The notes beneath the pieces are model-generated. The model had not been told where the DNA came from and searched no databases. It worked only from the letters and a program-made list of their open reading frames with translations. A stretch of DNA of 64,000 nucleotides from Trichosporon coremiiforme (taxonomy: Eukaryota > Basidiomycota > Tremellomycetes > Trichosporonales > Trichosporonaceae), in the NCBI GenBank assembly GCA_039545355.1, contig BCJJ01000002.1:1521518-1585517 (forward strand), read 5' to 3'. Of the stretch, positions 35,201 through 46,075 are shown piece by piece; the stretch's first letter is position 1; every line of letters starts with the position of its first letter. The translations under genes were made by a program, and so were the position numbers.

Positions 35201-36987
35201 CACAGTACCATGTGGGCCACGTCAGGTCTTGTAGGGAGGCAGGACACTGTGACAATGCCAGGTTGTCTTCTATTCCTGACCAATCGCTGTGTTGCGAGCG
35301 AGCCGCATGCTTTTCATGCCGGTTGAAGTTGACCTGTCCGCCTTCCGATGGAAGTCAGAACGCCGGATGTCCGGGCGTCAGAGTCCGATAAACACAGGTG
35401 ATTGCATGCTGCTTTGCGACAGGTCTGCCGACGTTGACGAACTCACGTCTCTTGCTACGGTGCCTCGTCTCGAGAGGGTTACATGCTATTTCGAGTGAGG
35501 TGAGCAAGTCCCCCTAGGTCGCCCGTTTCCGTCCCGTCGGCGGGGGCCGATTCCAATAAACCTTGTTGTTCGAATGGAATAAATAGTGGGTTCTGATATC
35601 ATTACTCCGTTCACCATTCAAACCCTAGGTGGACCCTGTCGGCTGCGCTGCTTCTGCGGGCCTGCAGCCTACGACACCCTGCGCTCCATGAGTTCCACAG
35701 GCCGGATGCAGGTTGTAGCGTTAATGGCAGCTCGGCAGCGACGCTGTCTCAGCTGCACATCGGCGATCGAGGTGGAGCCGGGCTGCGCCGGCCCCGTCGG
35801 CGCCTTCAGCATTGGAACGATGGGGCTGTTCCGAGATCGACTGTGCCGTTGCCGAGATCACTGACGCACTGTGGACGCCGGCGCTCAATCATATGGGGCC
35901 GGCTGGGTGGGCTGATACGGCGTAACCGGCCATTGGCCCACAGCCCGCCCATCCCGGGAGCCCAGCCGTGACCAACGGCGTTCATAGGCTCGCCACAGGT
36001 TAATCGGAGACACCAACAGATGCCCAGGGGTCGGGTGAGGGCATGCAACGAAGCAGACTCCACCAACCCATGCACTGCCGCACTGGCTGCATAGGGAAGG
36101 AGGCGGCAGGGGCCGGTCTCGTGAGACGTTTAAATGGGAAGGCGGGCACTTTTTAGGTTCCCAGTGTTGGAACTTGATCGTGAGTGTGGTCGGTCAGTGA
36201 CAAAACCATCGATCAACACAAGACTGGTCCGGCCGGTTAGAGGAAAGCGCGCGCATGGATGTTCATTGCATGTACACATGAGAAACCAAAAGTTGGTGCA
36301 GAAACAGGAAGGGAGTGAGATAACGCGGGAGATCAATAATGCCAAAATGTCAGGAGTCGAGTGGGTGGGGGGCAGGGGGGAGCACCAGGCAAACAGAGAT
36401 GGCCAGAACCATCACCGAGACGGACCTTGGGACTCAAACAGGGGTGTTGCGCAGCCGCACCTCCCTGCTCTTCCCCCTCTTCGATGCCCCTCTGTTCGTG
36501 ACCTCCAATGCAATGCAAGCTTGGCACCGGCAGCGCAGCGGATGACGGCTGAACGGTTGATGCTTGGGCTTGGGCACAATAGGCGAGTAGGCGAAAGGAG
36601 GCGGAGGAGACGGCGGAGACGAGGCGGATTCTCCGCAGCGTGCGGAGAAGTCGAGACAAGGTGAGGGATAGGATGCGAGGGATGAGGGCGAACGCATGCG
36701 CACAAGGGTGAGACTTGGGAAGAAGATCGAGGGGTTAAGGAACCACCTTTTCTCTGGACCGTCGTCGCTGGCTCGTAGGCTAAGACTTGCAGGAAGGACG
36801 AAAAAAGACGGAGCGAAAGTCAAAACGCCTTCTCAGGTCCCATCCAAGCCCGAATTCGCCCAAAACGCGCAAGACGCCGAAACTGCCAAAGCGGGCGGAC
36901 TAGCGCAGTCTGCGCAGAAGATCCAAAGCGATTATTTGGTGGTTTAAGGTTTACGTTATGCGTCGCGTGCCTGAGATCAATGGGGTG
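32293..36987. other. 4.7-kb stretch without a supported gene
   Basis: If the regulator's middle homology region existed it should begin here, but no frame resembles it. Only short, overlapping open frames are seen. The stretch at 36590-36660 is a purine-rich run (ggaggcggaggagacggcgg). The right end should hold the 3' UTR of the minus-strand gene ending at 36988. Confidence 0.5.
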
Positions 36988-39897
36988 CTATGGGCTGCCG
37001 TAATTGCGCTGTCCAAACTGAGAGCAGTCACCTGTTGGAGCACAGATGTCAGACCCAGATCCTTCATGGCTCATGGCCATCTCAGGCATTCCAGGCCCCT
37101 CGTGCGCACTCTCTGCTTCCAAGGGTGACCGAGGGGGCGGGTTGACGACGGCGGAGCTCCCAACTCTAACAGCGTTGTCAAGTTGAGGGCCAGAGAGGCC
37201 TGGCGATCCGCCACAGTCTTGCAGGTCCTGTGGGCCCTCCTCGGTGTGGTACCGGCTGTGGTTGGACGCGGGTCGCGAGTAATTGGACGATTCCGACCCA
37301 AAGTAGATATCGTGTGCAGAGTGGGCACGAGGGTGGGCGAAGGTCGAGCTGTCGACAAAGGAGGCTGCTGCGGCAGCACTGAATGTAGAGGGGCCAGCGG
37401 CTGCCGCCCCCACCGCCGCGGGGAATTCGTCCAGGGAGCCTGCCACGACATAGTTCGATATGGGAACTGTATTTCCATCCACACCGCAGGACCCGCCAAG
37501 CGCAGTCGGACTGTGCGGGGTCTTCGGCGACACATTCGCACTTAATGACGAGGTGCCACTTTGAGAAACGGCCATAGCACGAGAACCTGAGCCTGAGCTA
37601 GCACTTCCGTAGGGAGCAGCGTCAGGAGCCACGTCCGAGCGGCTGTGTGTGCTGTAGTCGCGGACAAAGGGGCGCAGGTGACCATGCTCGTTGGCGGCAT
37701 ACGACGTGTCGGACCCGGATGGCTGCGATCGTTGCTGTGGAAGCTGTGGGACCTGGGGCGCAAAGGCTTGGGGCTGGGCGTATGCTTTACGCGAGGCCGC
37801 GCTTTGGGCATCGGGTGAATCTGGTGCAGCAGCATGGCCATGGGCGGTGTGAGCATGATAGCCCGAACCGGCCGCAAAGATCCTGGGCGATGGTGGGCGG
37901 AAGGCTCCAAGGTCGTTGGCTGGGTCGTTGTTGGCCATTCCTTCTAACCACTCGATCATGCCGGTTTCGATGGGCTCCCACTTGTTCTTGCCGACGTGTC
38001 TGCAGATGCGGAAAACACGGTCAGCATATGCATGGTGCGGTGTTGCAGGTGATCATATTAGTCTGGGAGATGCTGTGCGCTGTGTTTCAATAACAGGGCT
38101 GAAATGAAGTTCAAATACCCTTGAGCTCGGTGTAGCGGAGCCAAACACGCGGAAAGCAGCAGCGGCGCAGTACGAACCACCATTAGACTCACTTGTTCAA
38201 CGTGTCACGACGAGTGTACTTGTAATTCTCACAACGTTCGACAATCTTCCTGCGCACCTGGCGGATCGCATGTCGGGTCGCATAGTCAAGCTCGGGGAGC
38301 TTCTCATCCCCGGGGCGGATGACCTTGCGCTCGCAACGGGCAACGAACGCGTCGAGCTGGGCAAGGATACGGCGGCCCTTGTGCCATAATTTCTTCAATT
38401 CTTCGCATTTTTGAAGCGGTGAGAGCGCCTGGGACAGCGACTTGATCATGGGCACCGACGGCTCGTGGAACGACAGATTGTGTTCCAGCGCGAAACAGAA
38501 CAAGGGGAACCTGCTCGGTAGCGACGGATACTTCTCGAACAGCGCAACGAGAGCGTTGTCCGCACACATCCGCTTCGGCGGCGGCTGCAGCGAACGCGGT
38601 GGCGCGCCCCCGCGCTTGCGTGGAGACAGGTTCGAGGGCGGCACAAAGTCGCTGTCGCGGTCGTCGTCGGTCACGGCACGGTCTTCATCAAACTCGACGA
38701 GCGCGCATGGGTCAGACGCGGAGGGCGGGCTGGGCATCGGTGGCGTTGGTGTTGGCGTATACTCTGTGGTTCAGCTAACGACCTTATACCAATATTAATG
38801 AAGTACTGACCATATTCGAAATCGCGCCCCATCTTCGACGACATTGACCGCGCCTCCAGGTCGTGCTGGCCGGCGAACCTAATGCGCTTGGTCGACATGT
38901 GCGCGCTCGGCGGACTGTCGATGCTTGACGTGCTCCAGGTCTCGGCACCCTGGGCAATGTGCTTGGACCCCGAGATCGCGACAGGGCTGACGCCCGACGA
39001 TCCGGATGGCGTCGCGCCAGGGAATGTGGCGTATCCGGCGTTCCGGGCTGGCGGGGGGCTTGAGGGATAGTATGGCTTAAACACTGGGGCGCCGCTCGGA
39101 CGCAGCGAGTTCGAGACGCGGCGGATGTCGCTCCCAGTGGGCGATACCGGGTACTGCTGAGACTGCTGAGGCGCCGTCACCTGCGACATCGCAAATTCCT
39201 GGTGTGTGCGAAGGGAAGGCATGGATGCCGACCTCTGCTGGCCGCCGGTCAACAGCGCGGTGTCAACGGCGAAATCTCCCACAGACGGCACGGAGACTTC
39301 GAGCCCCGGGGGCATCGAAGCGGCCGATGACAGGGCGCTGGTGACGTGTGATGACGGCTCAGAGCCATTGCTGAGGGAGTAGACGTCGGGGCCAAGTTGC
39401 TGTGCTATCTGCGGTACCGGGTTGAGGGGGAACAGAGGCACTTGCTGGGCATGCTGGGCCGCAAACGCCGCGGTCTGCTCCAGAGAGTGGCCAAACGCCG
39501 ACATAGGTTGCCCGCTCACTTGAGACATCGCTGATGCCATCATGGGCACCATGCGCGGCGCAGGCTGCTGGTAAGGATTGCTGGTGGCAGTAGGGAAGCC
39601 GGACGAGAATCCCGGAATCATCGCATACTGCGGATAACCCCGGGCGTACTGTGCCCCGGGTACGTGCCGGCTTGCGAGCTGTGTCGGCCGCATTGAGGGC
39701 AGTGAGGGGACTCGGGGGACGGCAGGAGGAGGAAGGGCAGTTGATGCTCCTGACCTGTGACTAGAAGAAGCGGTTTGAGACGGAAGGAAGGGCGTAAGGT
39801 ATCGTCTTTGAGCGGGCGTTGAGGCTGTGCCAGAGCCCTGGGAAGATAGGTCGTCGCGTTGGTCACTGGGGTCACCACTGGGCTCTGACCTGTGCAT
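36988..39897 (-). CDS. Large low-complexity protein with an unrecognised central helical module
   Basis: Three minus-strand exons (38811-39897, 38193-38763, 36988-37999) encode 889 residues. Donors are GTCAGT and GTGAGT, and frames close. The start at 39897 is the first in-frame ATG. The N-terminal 360 residues are disordered and rich in Ser, Pro, Gln and Ala. After an acidic patch (FDEDRAVTDDDRDSDF) and a basic patch (SPRKRGG...PPKRM), a dense module spans about residues 420-580. It begins NALVALFEKYPSLPSRFPLF and holds many charged helices, including LKKLWHKGRRILAQLDAF and HAIRQVRRKIVERCENYKY. It ends with KNKWEPIETGMIEWLEGM. The C-terminal 310 residues are again disordered (Ser/Ala/His-rich). 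This build resembles a nuclear regulator, but no DNA-binding family is recognisable. The second intron (193 nt) is longer than its neighbours. Confidence 0.75.
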
Positions 39898-41893
39898 TGC
39901 CTGGCTGTTATCGGGCAGTGAACGGCGGTGTAAACTCCGGAAACGGAGTTCGACCCAGGGAAAGACGATGAACGAACGAGAACGGCCTGAAACGGAGTCG
40001 GTGGGTCGAGCGACTGGTCGACGGCGGGGAGAGTCGTGAGATTGCCTGGATGCCGGAAGTTGATCTTGTTGTTGAGATAATGCGAGGTTATACAAGAATG
40101 CTGATGATTGTACAGCTTGCAATGAAACCGGGATCAAGACTGATGGTCCACTTAATGCTAAAGTTGAAGATGTGATTGGTATGAAACTGAATGATCCCAG
40201 CACAGCGAGTTGCGCTCACTAGCTGTCGTCGTCCAAGCCTCTGCAAAGAGCAGAGGACAATATCAGACGGTGTCGGGACGGCGAGCCGATGAGACCTGGA
40301 GCAGCTGTCCCAAAAACAGAGGCGGGACGGCCGAGACCAGGAACAGAAGGCGCTTCCGAGTGCTTATCTACTGAGACCGCAGGAGAGGGACGATGCGTTG
40401 TCTTGAACAGAGCAGAAAGACGGCGCGTGTGTGATTCGCTACTGGCTGAACCAATCTGGCTTCTCCGGGACTGGATGGAGAGGCGAGAGAGTCAACGAGT
40501 GTGTGATGGCTCCGATACCAACGGATGTAGGTAATAGAAGAGGGGAATCACAAGGGGGGGGGTCCAAAGTCCGGCTCTCGAGGTACGGTGTTCAACCCTT
40601 CGAGTGCGCGAGGGATAATCGTAGAGAGGAGGGAGGTAGAGAGTGTTCGAGAGATGAAGATGAGCTTTACGGTGAGGAGAAGGATGAGGTGTGAGAGGAG
40701 GCAGAGGTGCAGGAGTAGGTGTTGGTGTCGAAGTTCGACAAGGTGCGTGTTGAGCGCCAGCCCCTAGCTGATTGCCCGTGACAGATGGACCTGGGTCCAG
40801 GTGTGCTCGTCTGGGCAGTGTTGGCCAGGGGCGGCGGGGGTGGGGAGGGTTGAGAGGTGCGCGAGTGATGTGCGGGGGGGGGGGACGAGCGGGCGCTACG
40901 ATGAGAACGCAGCGTCACCTCGCCTGTGGAATTTGTATGGAAGCCCTGGCCAGATGAGATGAACAGTGCGTATGCTCATGATACGCACCGCCGCTGTCTG
41001 ATCGTCGCTTCACAGATGCGTGTGGATCTGTGAGGGAGCGAGGAAAGACGGTGAGAGACAGAGGGAGGGCGCTGTACCAGTGTGCAGCACGAACCGACGC
41101 CAATCAAACTGCCACCTGCCACCTACCAAACAGTCCAAGCTCGAAAAGCAGCCCTAGCGTCCTGGGCGATGCGCTGTCCAGCGAAAATGAGGTCCGCGAT
41201 GCAGTCCTTTAGGGTGAAAGACAGCAGATAAGGCTCCTAAGCATCAACAGCACGTTCCAAGATTTACAGAGGGGTCGCCACTCGATGGATGCTTGTATTT
41301 ATTGGGATCGGGCGGTTTGTTGGCGGAGTGTTCGACCACGTTCTAGCATTTTCGAGCGGTGAAGCTTAGTTTGGGGCGTCGACGCTGCGTCTTTTAAAGC
41401 GTTGCAGTCGGCCGTACGGGTTGTGCTTGGCACGGGTGAACGCGTATGAGTGCGCGCTGATCCACGTCGGCCCGCCGCGCGCCGTGCAAGCGTCGGAGGG
41501 AGGTGAGGAGGCGCGCTCGCTTGTCGATTGCTGGTCGATGATCAGTCGTTTGGCGGGGTATCGGTGAGTCGTCCGGAGCTAAGTCGGGTCAAGAAATTCA
41601 GGTGCGAAGGGTTCCGTCCATCTTCTTTTCGCGATGGCAGCGCTGCCAGTCATTATATGTAAACCAACTTTTGCGGTTTGCTACTCAGTGCCGCGTTGGG
41701 CCATGCTTGGCCGTGGAGGCATCCCACTTTGACCGGCAGGATCGATAACGACTCGTAAGGGTTCCACTTCCACTTCTCGGCCCGGTACACTCCCGGGGTA
41801 CCGACCGGCCGGCACACTAACGGCCGGGGCTGCAGGGCGCCAGGGTGGGAAACTAAAAACTGACCCCGGGAGTTATCTAATCAGGCACCGGGC
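39898..41893. other. Promoter and leader region between divergent candidate genes
   Basis: Read on the minus strand, 39900-40700 is strongly CT-rich, as expected for the promoter and leader of the 889-residue protein gene. Two poly-G runs lie at about 40554-40562 and 40869-40880. At about 41655 there is a TATATG-type motif on the plus strand that could serve the small plus-strand gene at 41894. No coding sequence is supported here. Confidence 0.45.
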
Positions 41894-42340
41894 ATGAACC
41901 TTCGGGCATACCTCACCACCCTCGATTCGCTCCAACCAGTGCCCTCCTCTCTCCACAAATCGCTCATCCCACCGTCCGCACCACCCCCACCACCCGCGCC
42001 GCCTGAACGGCCGACAGTACATCCGCCAGGACTCATCCAACCGGTCTCTATACCCATTAATCCCCGCCCCGCTCAGATCGCCGTGAGGTCGAACACTGGC
42101 AGCCACCTCTCACTGAGGCACGCAGCCCCTCCTGTGTCTTGGCGAGCTTCAATCAGCCGGATTCCACAGGTCCGCCCCGACTGAGGAACGGAATGGCGTG
42201 CGGTCGCATGCTTAATCCGGTCGCAGCGCGCAGCCTATGGCTACGAGGAGGACGCCCTGGGCTTGTTCTGGGCACACAACAACCTTATTGATCCCCTGAT
42301 CGATGGACCCATGATTCCACGACCCATTAGTCACATCTGA
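41894..42340 (+). CDS. Small hypothetical protein, two exons
   Basis: Exon 1 begins MNLRAYLTTLDSLQPVPSSL, a protein-like start, followed by a proline-rich run (PPSAPPPPPAPPERP). Exon 2 (42227-42340) reads RAAYGYEEDALGLFWAHNNL and ends IDGPMIPRPISHI-stop; it is preceded by a branch-like CTTAAT and an AG acceptor. Two donors fit the phase. One is after 42169 (weak GTCCGC, 57-nt intron, 129 residues). The other is after 42082 (better GTGAGG but a 144-nt intron, 100 residues). No family recognised. The aromatic, acidic exon 2 is too regular to be chance, in my judgement. Confidence 0.45.
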
Positions 42341-44035
42341 CTGGTAACTCGGATGGGGCCCGTCAGAAGGCTTGGAAAGTTTGGTTTGCGATCTAAAAAT
42401 ATTCCTCCTGCCGCCGGCACAGGCCCTGAGCTTCTGCTCTAAGCCCCTCCGATCATCGGCTCGTCCCCTCAGGTTGGCCCCTGTCAGGTGAGCGGATGGA
42501 GCCTGCCGCAGCCGGGGATCTGCTCCAGCCGCGAACCTGTTATCTCGGCTAGAGGTTGGAATGCGGTGTTCCGTTCGGTGCGGCTGCCTCAGGCTCTCTC
42601 ATGGTCCCAGATGAATCAATGGCCACCGTCGAGTGGGGTAGGTGACACACGACTCCTCCTCTGCTCTCAGTTGATGCGGCCAGATTCGACCACCTGATTC
42701 GCCAGTGGACACTCCAGGCAACCGCTGAGTAGACCGCAATGAGCATCAGGCTCGGAAACAAGGTGGCCGGTGATGCGAACTCGTCAGTTCATAAAGGTAC
42801 ATCGACCAGGCCGCGCATTGCCAAGCCCCCCATTCTTCTCATAACTTGACTTGCTTTTTTCCGCTCACCGGCTCACTCTTTGACTTTCACCAATCGCTGA
42901 CCTCTGCGAGGTCCACAAGAGCTCGTCTAAGATGGCGTTCACCGTGGGACCGCGGGAACACTCTCATCAGCGCCCGGGTGTTCCTCGTCGTTGCGACGAC
43001 GGCTGCCGCCGCTGGACCTACTGCGGTCTCTTCCTGCACCGCTCAACCGGCTCAATCCAGCGCCGCTCGCCGCTGACCCCGCTTCGATAGTCCGCAACGA
43101 TGGCCCGCTTGGTTCGCTGGCCCGTCTAACTTGCTTGAATGCCGCGGGGAACGCCATGAGTGCGCGATCACCTCCCCATTCCGCTCATCCGCTCCGCTCG
43201 CTGTCCGCTCGTCGATGGAACAGCCGCGTATTGGCTTGTCTCGGCTCTCTACGTCGCCGCTGATTGCAAGGTCTGGCCATTGACTCCGTGATGGGGTGGC
43301 TGACCAGTGTTCTGGGAGCGCGCGATCATGGTCCGAGCGGTGGTATGCATGGGTGCCCGCGGTGCCGTTGACGGAATGCTCGTCGATGGACTTGGGGGTG
43401 GTGGTGAGGGATTTGTTTTTGTTTCTGCGACTTTCTGGGGGCGTTCTTGGGACCCGGTGAGAGCGATGCCGAAGGATGCCGGGCCGTGCCTGGCGTGCCG
43501 ACCCCAGCATCGATCCAACGCAGACGTGTGCGGCCATCAGACGTCCGCTGCCCCGTCCGTTTACGGCCAGGCATGAGACCCAAGGAGTTTGCTTCCGCTG
43601 CCAGCCATGGACCGTAGGCGTGCGCGCTAATCACTCCTGTCTCGGCCGCGCACCCTGAGCGATGGCGACGCCCAGCTCACACTGGCGTCCACTGTCCTTA
43701 TCATTCGATCGCATTCCTAGATAGGTACAGACTACGACTGCAGGAACGTCTGGTATGCTCTAGCTCCCTCCACAGCCGCCTGTGCCGTGCGTGCCGAGAT
43801 GCCGAGTGGTGGTGGCAACATATTTTCATGCATTTTCTGGCACTCATCCCCACCGTCCCGCTATGCATACTGAGCGCCACCCAAAATGTCCCCTGGGTGC
43901 AGTGCATCCCGCCCCACTCTGACAGGGACCTCGGGGGCTCGGAGGCAGCACGGCTAGCACGGGATAGAATGGGTCCGTCCGCTGCGCTTCCAGGTGGCTG
44001 GTGGCTGCATCGGCTGGAGGGGCAGAGGGGTCGCC

Positions 44036-44105
44036 GGATGCTTGGATGCTCGGATGCTCGGATGGCACAACCCGATACATCCCCGGGATCCCCGGATCCC
44101 CGGCC
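44036..44105. repeat. 8-bp tandem repeats (ggatgctc and ggatcccc)
   Basis: Around 44036-44066 there are three to four copies of ggatgctc/ggatgctt. Around 44083-44105 there are two to three copies of ggatcccc. The two units share the ggat core, suggesting slippage-derived sequence. Confidence 0.75.
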
Positions 44106-44429
44106 CATGCCGCTCGACGCCTACGAACTGTGCCGCATGTGCGGAGAGCCCCACATGGCCACACAGGGTTCCACAGCCGCACAACTCTGGGTTCGAGGGT
44201 CCTTTGCTTCCTTTGGTTCCTGCGCTCCTTTGGTTGTTCCGGTTTCGATCGCGGCAGAGGCAGTTGCGCAGCCGCGCAGCCAGAGGTGTCTGCAGGTCGC
44301 CGAGTAAGGCGGCAGCATGAACGGCGATACCCTGCCCGTCCAGTGGTGACAGGCCCGAGTAGCGGGGAGGGGTGCGATGGGTGGAACCAGTGCAGCACGT
44401 GGGCGGGGTGGACCGAAGAAGGGGAGTGG

Positions 44430-44466
44430 AGGACTGGTGGACTAGTGAACTAGTGAACTGGTGGAC
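44430..44466. repeat. 9-bp tandem repeat (actagtgaa-type)
   Basis: Imperfect direct copies of actggtgg/actagtgaa in tandem; the central two copies are identical. Confidence 0.75.
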
Positions 44467-45533
44467 AGGCGTGCTGGAGCGGCTCTTAGCGGCCAGGAAC
44501 AAAAGGATCCCAAAGGAGGTTGGAACTGGAACGTGGAAGATGGAACCTGACACGTCGCTCGTCGGCTGTGCAGCGCTCGCATGTCGCCCGGGGGGCAGGG
44601 GACTTTGGGCCCTTGAGGCATTGGGCGATAAGATGTACGCCTCCCAATCCTTGGACATTGAACAGGCATGGCCATATGGCCAACCCACAGCGGACAGACC
44701 GAGGTGATTAACCTTGGTAGGCACCGCTTGTCAGCACGACGAGTCAGCGCTTCGCTTCGCTTGCTCCCCAGAACTCATGCTGCTCCATGCTCCGGGACCC
44801 AGCTCCTATGGCTCGCTCCAAAGGTCCTTTGCTCCACCTCCCACACTACCGGCTGCAATCATAGCCCGCCAGCACACCATCACACACGACTTGCCAGCGT
44901 TCACATATACATGTGCCGCTGTATGCAATCCCTTGGTTCTCCCATCGTTCTTCCTCCCGGCCCCAGCCCATACCCCGCCCCCATCTCCTCCGTTTCTCCT
45001 TTTCTCCGTGGGCACATTGACTCGCTCTCAACGCTGGGAGTTGGTTGGTCGCTTTTGACACTCTGCATTCTTCCCCTTCCTACGATTGTTCTGCTTCGTT
45101 CACCTTTTCAATTGTCATACTGGGTTCGCCCGTGCTGCGTTCGCCCAATGGCCGGTCCATCCTGCGTTCGACTTTCCCTACGTTGATCTTTTCCTTTCGT
45201 CCTTTCACCTCCCCTGCGCTGCGTTCGGCCCCCTCCCCATCGACGTCTTTTTCCCTCATCCGACCCAGCCATGTTGACTGCGTCATTTTCCCTTCCTTCA
45301 TTGGCCTTTCCTCTCCCCTTGCCACCGGCGACTGTCTACTCGTCTTGAGCCCCGGATCTGCTCACCGACCATCTTGCACGAGCTTGCCGGCAGAAGTGCT
45401 GAGCGCACCAGCCGCCGAGTTGCACGCGACTAGCATCGGCCCAGTGGGCGGGGGTGCGGTGCACAGGGTGAGGAGCAGGCGGATGCTGGTGGAGATTGTG
45501 CCGCAGGTGGCGCGTTTGTCGAGACTGCGCTCC

Positions 45534-46075
45534 TCAGGGTGCGTTGGCACCACTGAGAAACTTGCGCCATTTCTCGACACGTTCCGGGACCTCTCGAAGG
45601 TCAGCCAGCGTGTAATGCGCTAGGTTGTATTCCGGGTCGTCGATGTCGGCGGGTGTGTTGGAGTGGTCAGGGGCGGCGGTTTTTTCTTGCACGTCGCGTG
45701 GCGCGGAATTGGCGTCGGTGCGGCAAGGAGGCAGTGGAGAGCGCGATGAAGACAGTAATCGTGAGGCTTCATCTCGGATATAACATTGCTCGAAGGATGT
45801 CGGATTGACCGGTTGGCTCAGGAGATGTTTAACTGATGGGAGTGGCCGTGCTGACTCGGAAGATCGACGCCGTCTCAAGATCGTCTCGACAGCCTCGGGC
45901 GCTCGTCTTGCAAGTTAGTTATCGCCGAAATCAGCTCTCTCGACGTCGTGAGTTCTTGTCAAGTTAGCAAGGGGAGATCAGTGCGGCGCACTGAAATTCG
46001 ACGACGACTGTATAGCGCCGACTTCGTTTACGTGAGGTTTCGCCAAGCGGAGGGACGCTTCCTCTCGCTTGTCAT
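45534..46075 (-). CDS. Small hypothetical protein, two exons
   Basis: Minus-strand exons 46032-46075 and 45534-45906 join in frame to 138 residues. Exon 1 reads MTSERKRPSAWRNL. The intron has a GTAAAC donor and a CTAAC branch point just 7 nt before a CAAG acceptor. Exon 2 starts RAPEAVETILRRRRSS, has a Ser/Pro-rich middle, and ends in a compact motif YNLAHYTLADLREVPERVEK followed by WRKFLSGANAP. The final motif has the look of a conserved amphipathic pair of helices. No family recognised. An in-frame open stretch continues upstream of the ATG, so the start could lie further out. A plus-strand frame overlaps this gene but lacks a start. Confidence 0.45.

Larger units (their letters stand above)
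42341..45533. other. Intergenic stretch with micro-repeats
   Basis: No gene supported. Several short direct tandem repeats occur between 44035 and 44470. A pyrimidine-rich plus-strand run at 45050-45270 leads into an ATG at 45271, but the frame there closes after 25 codons. Long open frames on both strands at 43.8-44.7 kb overlap extensively and read as chance. Confidence 0.45.

Noticed and set aside
38671..40203. Extension of the 889-residue protein upstream of 39897
   Set aside because: The frame is open to 40203, but there is no ATG in it, so 39897 is the first possible start.
43828..44724. Several 110-256 codon frames on both strands
   Set aside because: They overlap each other in five frames, pass through micro-repeats, and have no start or intron context.
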